Shown in pieces: positions 1 through 4,542 of a stretch of DNA of 5,523 nt; the stretch's first letter is position 1; each line of letters opens with the position of its first letter. The position numbers were made by a program, and so were the translations under genes. The stretch comes from Phycisphaerae bacterium. GTDB lineage: Bacteria; Planctomycetota; Phycisphaerae; SM23-33. The notes under the pieces were generated by a model. The model searched no databases and was not told the origin of the DNA. It saw only the letters and a program-made list of their open reading frames with translations. The stretch spans positions 1 through 5,523 of the forward strand of contig JAUWQU010000317.1 in NCBI GenBank assembly GCA_030610965.1, written 5' to 3'.

Positions 1-1
1 C

Positions 2-433
2 TTCCAGGCCTGGGCGATGTACTTCCTGGCCGGCTGCACGCTCAAGGGCGGCGCGAAGGTATTGCTCAGTTACCTGGGCGGGGCGCTGGCCAGCATCGCG
101 ATCATTGAACTGATCGGCGTTATCGGCCAGGGGATCCCCCAACTCGCCGGCACGCCGGCCCTGGCCATATCCGTGTTTGTGGTGGTCATCGCCGTCATCT
201 CCGCCGAGCGGGTTCCGATGTTCAACTTCGTCCCCGCGTGGTTCGTCGGCGCGGGCGTTTACTTCGGCGTCATGAACCTGGAAACCGGCGCGACGCACGT
301 CTCCACCACCGCCCACCTGATGGTCTCCTGCGCCGTGGGCCTGGTTTACGGCGTGGTGACCGTACTGATACGCGGCAAGTATGAGGCATGGCTCAAGGCC
401 AAGTCCCCCCAGGCCGCCACTGCCGACAAGTAA
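2..433 (+). CDS. Small integral membrane protein, DUF1097-like, 5' end outside the window
   Basis: The frame is open to the left edge, so the gene starts upstream. The visible part is 143 residues and ends at TAA 431-433. The first residues read FQAWAMYFLAGCTLKGG. An aromatic/Trp-rich segment followed by a Gly-rich turn is what I remember from DUF1097 inner-membrane proteins (E. coli YcdZ type). Four hydrophobic stretches are visible: around VLLSYLGGALASIAIIELIG, ALAISVFVVVIAVISA, FVPAWFVGAGVYFGVM and LMVSCAVGLVYGVVTVLI. A short basic, Lys-rich tail follows and is probably cytoplasmic. An internal ATG at 17 exists but has no visible ribosome binding site, and the homology-like sequence runs through it, so it is unlikely to be the true start. 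The function of the family is unknown to me. There is no sign that this gene is co-transcribed with the hydrogenase genes, since about 570 bp and a promoter lie between them. Confidence 0.7.
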   Translation, partial: FQAWAMYFLAGCTLKGGAKVLLSYLGGALASIAIIELIGVIGQGIPQLAGTPALAISVFVVVIAVISAERVPMFNFVPAWFVGAGVYFGVMNLETGATHVSTTAHLMVSCAVGLVYGVVTVLIRGKYEAWLKAKSPQAATADK

Positions 434-464
434 AAGAGTTGATTCATCCTGGCCAGCCCTCGCA

Positions 465-492
465 CCCGCCGAGACAACACGTTGTGGGCGGG
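465..492 (+). terminator. GC-rich hairpin after the membrane-protein gene, possible terminator
   Basis: CCCGCC at 465-470 pairs with GGCGGG at 487-492. Inside, ACAA (474-477) pairs with TTGT (482-485) around a CACG loop, leaving a small GAG/G internal loop. The hairpin starts about 30 nt after the stop codon at 433, where a terminator would be expected. No T-run follows (the sequence continues GAGGAATTC), so it is not a classical intrinsic terminator. It could act with Rho or protect the 3' end of the mRNA. Confidence 0.35.
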
Positions 493-668
493 GGAGGAAT
501 TCTCGTCCATTGCCCGTTACTCAGCTAAGTCATACTCTTTACTCCACTTCTTGGAGTTCGGGAATAGCTTGACGGTCCCAGACACCGTAGCAAGATCATC
601 GCAAAGGCCCCCGGTGGTCGTGGGCACGAGTTCATTTTGGAAATCTCGGTTCAATGATGTTCTGTGTT

Positions 669-686
669 TTGTGACAGTTCTCGCTT
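669..686 (+). promoter_or_regulatory. Candidate CRP/HcpR-family operator half-site upstream of the promoter
   Basis: TTGTGA (669-674), a 6-nt gap, then TCGCTT (681-686). The left half matches the TTGTGA-N6-TCACAA pattern of CRP-family regulators exactly, and the right half matches only three of six bases. Its centre lies about 49 bp upstream of the expected transcription start, an upstream location possible for an activator but not one of the standard spacings. A single good half-site in AT-rich DNA may be chance. Confidence 0.2.
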
Positions 687-691
687 TTTCC

Positions 692-720
692 TTGACGATC
701 AGGCGTCATCATCCTATACT
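692..720 (+). promoter_or_regulatory. Sigma-70-type promoter facing the hydrogenase operon
   Basis: TTGACG (692-697) matches the -35 consensus at five of six positions. After a spacer of exactly 17 bp comes TATACT (715-720), which matches the -10 consensus at five of six. Transcription would start near 727 and give a leader of about 280-290 nt before the first small gene. An inverted repeat TGACG-N6-CGTCA (693-697 and 704-708) overlaps the -35 box and spacer, and could be an operator for a repressor. This is the best promoter I can see in the window and is correctly oriented for 1016-4372. The sequence evidence is good, but activity is inferred. Confidence 0.6.
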
Positions 721-832
721 TCGATGATCTTCTATCCTATCGTAGCGCCGCTAACAGTCCGTTTAGAAATGGATCTCGTCGCGAGAGCGAGCCGGGATTT
801 TTTAGCATTTGATCATCAAGGAAGAAACCGCA

Positions 833-852
833 GGCAAAGCCTTAGCTTTGTC
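833..852 (+). promoter_or_regulatory. Stable small hairpin in the presumed 5' leader
   Basis: GGCAAAGC (833-840) pairs with GCTTTGTC (845-852) around a CTTA tetraloop, giving eight base pairs including one G-U. It lies about 110 nt after the expected transcription start and 160 nt before the first gene. The only nearby T-stretch is TTTT eight nt downstream, too weak for a confident attenuator. I recognise no known riboswitch class. Confidence 0.35.
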
Positions 853-912
853 GAGGACTTTTAATGCTGACGCAGACGCGCAGGAATCCAGGCCGCTCGC
901 AGCAGAGATAGC

Positions 913-930
913 TTTCTAAACGGGCTGCTA
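913..930 (+). repeat. Short intergenic repeat, copy 1 (TTTCTAA..GGGCTGCTA)
   Basis: TTTCTAA at 913-919, then AC, then GGGCTGCTA at 922-930. The same two blocks recur directly abutted at 3837-3852, in the hairpin after the hydrogenase large-subunit gene. Sixteen shared bases with a 2-nt indel in one 5.5-kb window is more than I would expect by chance. In this copy the partner arm is only AGCAG (901-905) against CTGCT (925-929), so any hairpin here is weak. It may be a degraded member of a dispersed genomic repeat family. Confidence 0.35.
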
Positions 931-1015
931 AGCGCAATTATGAATTCAGATAGCATCGGCCATCAGCTAGTTGGCTGCGGTGTACTTCAAGATCCAAGGA
1001 GGTATGGAGAACAGC

Positions 1016-1282
1016 ATGGAGTTTTCGCGGCGGGATTTGTTCAGGCGTTTGGCCAGTAGGGAAACGGTTCGAAAACTGGGCCGTGCCCTTCAGAGGTCCG
1101 ATCGCATCCCCATCTCCCCCAAAGGCTCCCAGAACTCCATGCAAGAGGCCATCCTGGCGCTTCAGAACATGTCATCCAAACGCTCGCGGACACTCACTTT
1201 GACTGCGCGCCGGACCGGCAGCGAGGACCCCGGCGAACCGGATCGCCCGGCGGCCAGCGAGGGCGCACAGACGGTGAGTTAG
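1016..1282 (+). CDS. Small very basic protein with an SRRDLFRR start, unknown function
   Basis: This frame encodes 88 residues and ends at TAG 1280-1282. AAGGAGG at 996-1002 is a strong ribosome binding site. The ATG at 1004 is only one base away from it and too close. The ATG at 1016 lies 13 nt away, rather far but more workable, and gives MEFSRRDLFRRLAS. SRRDLF resembles a twin-arginine motif, but no hydrophobic segment follows, so it is not a normal Tat signal. The rest is rich in Arg, Lys, Ser and Thr, with a possible amphipathic helix around NSMQEAILALQNMSS and a low-complexity acidic/Pro-rich tail (SEDPGEPDRPAASEGAQ). I recognise no family. It lies 120 nt upstream of the hydrogenase small subunit, on the same strand and behind the same promoter, so an accessory role is possible but unproven. 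A non-coding leader is the alternative; the good Shine-Dalgarno sequence and 88 open codons argue mildly for a gene. Confidence 0.5.
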   Translation: MEFSRRDLFRRLASRETVRKLGRALQRSDRIPISPKGSQNSMQEAILALQNMSSKRSRTLTLTARRTGSEDPGEPDRPAASEGAQTVS

Positions 1283-1402
1283 ACGCCCTTTGATCTGACC
1301 CAGTCAGGATAAGAGACCCATCGAGACAACGATCTCGTGCAAAGAGGACATTATGTGTTTATCTAAAGGCTCAACCGGCACAGAGAGAAGGGAGACAGAG
1401 CC

Positions 1403-2332
1403 ATGAAGCTAACCCGTCGAGATTTCCTTAAGGCCACCTCCATGGTGGCGACCGCGCTGGGAATCCCCGCCTCCGGTCTACTGGGACTGAGGGAAGCGCT
1501 TGGTACGGAGACCAACACATTACCCCCCATTGTCTGGCTTCAAGCCCAAAGCTGCACCGGATGCTCCGTGTCGCTGATCAACACGATCAGCATGTTGCCG
1601 ATCGATGACCTGCTGCTTAACGTCCTGGACCTGGACTTCCACCCCACCATCATGGCCGGCGCCGGCGCAATGGCGGTGGAGGCGGCGGAGACGGCCTACA
1701 ACGATGGCAATGGCCCGTACATCCTCGTGGTGGAAGGCGCCATCCCGACAGGGGAGGATGGGTTGTACTGTCACCTCTGGGAGACTCCCGATGGCGTCGT
1801 TGAGACCGCTCTCGAGGCCGTCCAGCGATACGCCGCAAGCGCCGACCTCGTGATCGCCGTGGGAACTTGCGCCGCCTATGGCGGCATGGTCGCCGGAGCC
1901 CCCAACCCCACCGAGGCGATGGGCGTGCGAGATGTTGTAGGTGACGATGTCCCGGTCGTCAACATTCCCGGCTGCCCCGCACACCCCGACTGGATAATAG
2001 GGACAATCGCCTGCATACTAAATGGCCAGGTCCCGCCCCTCGACAGAGATGGCCGGCCCAAGGTGTTCTTCGGGACCAAGGTCCACGACCAGTGTCCCCG
2101 CAGAAACACGCAAAAGGCTGAGGAACTGGGTGAGTACGGATGCCTGAACGCCTTGGGCTGCAACGGCCCGAACACCAGGTCGGATTGTCCCACGCGAATG
2201 TGGAACGCGGGTGGGTCCGGCGAAAACGGCGTGAACTGGTGCGTCGGCGCCGGGGCGCCCTGTTACGGCTGCACCGAGCCGTCGTTCCCGGACAGGATGG
2301 CCCCGTTCTACAAATCTTCCCAGACGAAATAG
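1403..2332 (+). CDS. Periplasmic [NiFe] hydrogenase small subunit, group 1, Tat-exported
   Basis: This subunit of 309 residues carries electrons between the Ni-Fe site of the large subunit and an external partner during H2 oxidation or production. The ATG at 1403 has AAGGGAG (1388-1394) 8 nt upstream. Residues 4-10 (TRRDFLK) are a textbook twin-arginine motif, followed by a hydrophobic stretch to about residue 28, so the folded dimer should be exported. Proximal [4Fe-4S] ligands are C51, C54, C156 and C191. Distal cluster ligands are H228, C231, C247 and C253. Medial ligands are C262, C287 and C290, with an extra C280 where Desulfovibrio-type enzymes have proline. The CTGC motif has Gly at the position that is Cys in O2-tolerant enzymes, so a standard O2-sensitive proximal cluster is expected. 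The protein ends 19 residues after the last cluster Cys, with no C-terminal membrane helix, so it should be soluble. I give no symbol because hyn, hya and hys names cannot be separated here. Confidence 0.95.
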   Translation: MKLTRRDFLKATSMVATALGIPASGLLGLREALGTETNTLPPIVWLQAQSCTGCSVSLINTISMLPIDDLLLNVLDLDFHPTIMAGAGAMAVEAAETAYNDGNGPYILVVEGAIPTGEDGLYCHLWETPDGVVETALEAVQRYAASADLVIAVGTCAAYGGMVAGAPNPTEAMGVRDVVGDDVPVVNIPGCPAHPDWIIGTIACILNGQVPPLDRDGRPKVFFGTKVHDQCPRRNTQKAEELGEYGCLNALGCNGPNTRSDCPTRMWNAGGSGENGVNWCVGAGAPCYGCTEPSFPDRMAPFYKSSQTK

Positions 2333-2389
2333 ATGGCTGGTCGCAAGTAGAGGCCCCGAGGCTTCGCTTGATCAGAAAGGAATTCCACG

Positions 2390-3829
2390 ATGGCAGAAAC
2401 TCTAAAAATCAGTCCCATGACGAGGATCGAGGGCCACCTGGACATCGAGGTGAGCGTCGATAAGGTAAAGGGCCGGCAGCGGGTGGTCGACGCGTGGTGT
2501 TCGGGCACGATGTTCCGGGGCTTCGAGAAGATCCTGATCGGCCGGGACCCGCGAGACGCCACCCACTATACGCAGAGGATCTGCGGCGTCTGCCCGATCT
2601 CCCATGCCATGGCCTCCACGTTGGCGTTGGAAGATGCCTTCGGCGTGGTACCCGCCGCCAACGGCAGGATCCTGCGGAATCTGGTGTTGGGGGCGAATTT
2701 CATTCAGTCGCACGTGCTGCACTTCTACCACCTCGCTGCCCTGGACTACATCAACACCACCGACATCCTTGACATATCCCCCTGGACGCCGCGTTTCGTC
2801 ACCGACGACATGGTCACCGGTGAGATTGCCGCGGCGTTGGTAGGGCATTATGTTGAGGCCTTGGCGATACGGAGAAAGGCCCATCAGATGGGCGCCATCT
2901 TCGGCGGCAGGCTCCCGATGGCAGCCAACTTCGTCCCGGGCGGGTCCTCGGAGATCGTCACCGCCGAGAAGGTCGCCGCTTTCACGGCCCTGCTGACGGA
3001 GCTACGCGCGTTTATCTCCACCGTCTACGTCCCGGATGTCGGGGCCGTCGCCGAAGCGTTCCCCGACTACGCGGACATCGGAGTGGGATGCGGAAACCTC
3101 CTGTCCTACGGAGTGTTCGACCTCGCCGCCGAAGGGGCCAAGCTCCTGGCCGGAGGCCGGATCACCGGAGGCGATCCCGGAACGGTGAATGCCGCAAAGA
3201 TCACCGAGTACGTGAAGCGCTCCTGGTACACGCCCGAGAGCGGCAACCTGAACCCCAGCGTCGGCGTCACGGAACCGGATGTGGCAAAGGAAGGCGCCTA
3301 TTCCTTCGTCAAGTCGCCCCGGTATGAGGGCACGGTCTACGAGGCCGGTCCGCTGGCCCGGATGAAGGTCAGCGGGAACTACTCTGGCGGCGTCTCCGTC
3401 ATCGACAGAATCGCGGCAAGAGCCCTGGAGACCGAGCTGGTGGCCAACGCAATGGCGGTGTGGCTCACCGAGCTGGTGCCCGGCGAGGATGTCTACACCC
3501 CCAGCAAGACACCGAGGAACTCCGAGGGCATCGGGCTCACCGAAGCGCCGCGCGGCGCGCTGGGACACTGGATTCAGATCGCCGACTCCAAGATCGCCAG
3601 GTACCAGGTCATCACCCCGACCGCATGGAACGTATCGCCCATGGACGACACGGGCCAGCATGGTGCGATCGAGCAGGCGCTGATAGGCACCGTGATCGAC
3701 GACAGGGACCAGCCGATTGAGATCCTGAGAGTGGTCCATTCTTTCGACCCCTGCCTTGCCTGCGCCGTCCACATGGTTCGGCCCGGCAAGGAGTCCAAGG
3801 AGTCCAAGGAGGTCCTCATCCGCGTCTAG
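2390..3829 (+). CDS. Periplasmic [NiFe] hydrogenase large (catalytic) subunit, group 1
   Basis: This catalytic subunit of 479 residues holds the Ni-Fe(CN)2CO centre that splits or forms H2. The ATG at 2390 is preceded by AAAGGA (2376-2381) with 8 nt spacing, 57 nt after the small subunit. The N-terminus has TRIEGH (E14, the conserved proton-relay Glu). The L1 motif is QRICGVCPISH with Ni ligands C65 and C68, and the L2 motif is HSFDPCLACAVH with C455 and C458. Both fit the group 1 signatures. EAPRGALGHW around R388 is the conserved active-site arginine region. Codon 455 is TGC, so this is a Cys enzyme and not a selenocysteine (NiFeSe) one, although the compact length is like that group. The last 18 residues after H461 form the peptide removed in maturation and contain a KES-KES-KEV repeat. 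There is no signal peptide; export would ride on the Tat leader of the small subunit. Confidence 0.96.
   Translation: MAETLKISPMTRIEGHLDIEVSVDKVKGRQRVVDAWCSGTMFRGFEKILIGRDPRDATHYTQRICGVCPISHAMASTLALEDAFGVVPAANGRILRNLVLGANFIQSHVLHFYHLAALDYINTTDILDISPWTPRFVTDDMVTGEIAAALVGHYVEALAIRRKAHQMGAIFGGRLPMAANFVPGGSSEIVTAEKVAAFTALLTELRAFISTVYVPDVGAVAEAFPDYADIGVGCGNLLSYGVFDLAAEGAKLLAGGRITGGDPGTVNAAKITEYVKRSWYTPESGNLNPSVGVTEPDVAKEGAYSFVKSPRYEGTVYEAGPLARMKVSGNYSGGVSVIDRIAARALETELVANAMAVWLTELVPGEDVYTPSKTPRNSEGIGLTEAPRGALGHWIQIADSKIARYQVITPTAWNVSPMDDTGQHGAIEQALIGTVIDDRDQPIEILRVVHSFDPCLACAVHMVRPGKESKESKEVLIRV
3788..3814 (+). repeat. In-frame 9-bp tandem repeat in the hydrogenase C-terminal peptide
   Basis: AAGGAGTCC occurs at 3788-3796 and again at 3797-3805, followed by AAGGAGGTC at 3806-3814. 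In the reading frame this is Lys-Glu-Ser, Lys-Glu-Ser, Lys-Glu-Val (residues 467-475), inside the peptide that the maturation protease discards. The perfect match of the first two units suggests a recent slippage duplication of three codons. Confidence 0.85.
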
Positions 3830-3854
3830 CAGCCCATTTCTAAGGGCTGCTAGA
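3825..3854 (+). promoter_or_regulatory. Perfect 11-bp hairpin overlapping the large-subunit stop codon
   Basis: TCTAGCAGCCC (3825-3835) pairs without mismatch with GGGCTGCTAGA (3844-3854) around the 8-nt loop ATTTCTAA. The left arm includes the TAG stop codon of the large subunit. No T-run follows (GAACCGACTT), so it is unlikely to stop transcription alone. A role as an mRNA-processing or stability element, or as a partial attenuator lowering protease expression relative to the structural subunits, fits its position. The loop and right arm contain copy 2 of the motif also seen at 913-930. Confidence 0.6.
3837..3852 (+). repeat. Short intergenic repeat, copy 2 (TTTCTAAGGGCTGCTA)
   Basis: TTTCTAA (3837-3843) directly followed by GGGCTGCTA (3844-3852) matches the blocks at 913-919 and 922-930. 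In this copy the motif forms the loop and right arm of a perfect hairpin, so the full element may be palindromic, with the leader copy having lost most of its left arm. Confidence 0.35.
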
Positions 3855-3904
3855 GAACCGACTTGAAGGCGGGACATGGCGGCAAGGCGCCCGGAGGCGC
3901 CGTG

Positions 3905-3922
3905 CGGAGGATCTGCATTGTG
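3905..3922 (+). promoter_or_regulatory. Ribosome binding site deciding the GTG start of the protease
   Basis: CGGAGG at 3905-3910 stands 9 nt before GTG 3920-3922. It supports this start over the upstream in-frame TTG at 3863, which follows GAGAACCGAC and has no purine-rich motif. Confidence 0.7.
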
Positions 3923-4372
3923 AGACATACGCTTGTCTTGGGCATCGGCAACATTCTAATGCGGGATGAGGGTGTCGGTGTGCGCGTGATCGAGGCGATG
4001 AGAAATCTGCCCATGCCTGCGGATGTCGAGTTGCTCGACGGGGGCACGTCCGGAGTGGACCTTGTGGACGAGGTGGCTGATCGGACCAAGGTGATTGTCA
4101 TCGACGCGGTCAAGACCGACGGCAAGCCCGGCACGGTTTTCCGGTTCGGCACCGCCGACCTCATCCGAGACACCGAGAGAGCCCTTTCGCTGCACGAGTT
4201 CGGCCTGCTCGATACGTTGATGTCGGCCGAGCACCTGGGTTGTGCCCCGAAGGAAGTCGTGATCTTCGGGATCCAACCCAAGGAGGTCTCTGTCGGCCTG
4301 GAACTCTCGGCGGAGGTGGCAGAAACTCTGCCGAAGGTGATCGAACTGGTCTTGGCCGAAGCAGAAGCCTGA
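3920..4372 (+). CDS. Hydrogenase maturation endopeptidase (HyaD/HybD family)
   Basis: This cytoplasmic protease of 150 residues cuts the C-terminal peptide off the large subunit after nickel insertion, which closes the active site and permits export. I choose GTG 3920 because CGGAGG (3905-3910) lies 9 nt upstream and the family normally begins right at LVLGIGN. A longer frame from TTG 3863 has no Shine-Dalgarno sequence and adds a non-conserved Gly/Arg-rich stretch. Family marks are LGIGNILMRDEGVGV (residues 7-21), the LLDGGTSG segment, VIVIDAVK and LSLHEFGL. The nickel-sensing ligands known from E. coli HybD (E16, D62, H93) correspond to E17, D62 and H92. GIQP at 117-120 is also typical. It is the third structural gene of the operon, 90 nt after the large subunit with a hairpin between, and almost certainly serves the hydrogenase encoded next to it. 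Other Hyp proteins are not in the window. Confidence 0.93.
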   Translation: MRHTLVLGIGNILMRDEGVGVRVIEAMRNLPMPADVELLDGGTSGVDLVDEVADRTKVIVIDAVKTDGKPGTVFRFGTADLIRDTERALSLHEFGLLDTLMSAEHLGCAPKEVVIFGIQPKEVSVGLELSAEVAETLPKVIELVLAEAEA

Positions 4373-4542
4373 GGCATTAGCGGGCTGGTGGCAGGCTCAC
4401 ATGTGACTGCGGTGATAATCCGCCGTGCAGCGCCGCCCGGCCAAGCAAGTATATGCGGCGGCATTGGACACGGTGTCTCCAAAACATTCCGCCGACCCCG
4501 ATGGTGCGCCCTAAGACTTATGACCTTCCTTTGCGACTCTGG
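4373..4542. other. Convergent intergenic gap with candidate hairpins
   Basis: The protease gene ends at 4372 and the kinase gene, on the other strand, ends at 4543, so termination from both sides is expected here. Two weak structures are visible. CCGCCG (4420-4425) can pair with CGGCGG (4456-4461) across a long loop. TTGGA (4464-4468) can pair with TCCAA (4478-4482), with GACA/TGTC as a competing inner stem. Neither is followed by a clear T-run on either strand, so no classical terminator can be named. Confidence 0.3.

Larger units (their letters stand above)
434..1003. other. Long intergenic region upstream of the hydrogenase operon
   Basis: I find no convincing gene in these 570 bases. The short open frames here lack ribosome binding sites and recognisable protein sequence. 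The base composition is visibly more AT-rich than the coding regions on either side, as expected for regulatory DNA or an old insertion scar. It contains the GC-rich hairpin at 465-492, a small inverted repeat at 541-557 (ACTCCA, 5-nt loop, TGGAGT), the promoter at 692-720, a leader hairpin at 833-852 and a short repeated motif at 913-930. Confidence 0.6.

Noticed and set aside
774..803. Intrinsic terminator ending in TTTTTT at 798-803
   Set aside because: The only stem (TCTCG/CGAGA at 774-786) is five pairs and ends 11 nt before the T-run. The alternative CTCG..CGAG pairing is bulged and still 6 nt away.
809..819. FNR box (TTGAT..ATCAA)
   Set aside because: The half-sites are perfect but separated by one base instead of four, and they lie downstream of the promoter.
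769..864. 31-residue leader peptide beginning MDLVARAS
   Set aside because: There is no Shine-Dalgarno sequence before the ATG and no run of regulatory codons as in attenuator peptides.
1283..1402. Second promoter directly before the small subunit
   Set aside because: TTATGT and TATCTA near 1350-1370 lack a matching -35 element. The small inverted repeat CTGAC-CCA-GTCAG at 1294-1306 has only five pairs and no T-run.
3743..3775. Selenocysteine (NiFeSe) hydrogenase
   Set aside because: The first Cys of DPCxxC is encoded by TGC and no in-frame TGA is present, although the protein size and the four-Cys medial site resemble that group.
3863..3919. Longer protease start at TTG 3863
   Set aside because: There is no ribosome binding site, the added 19 residues are non-conserved, and GTG 3920 has a good site at the family's normal start.
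3002..3928. Long minus-strand frame opposite the large subunit
   Set aside because: It is antisense to a well-conserved hydrogenase gene, has no recognisable motifs, and is explained by GC-rich codon positions.
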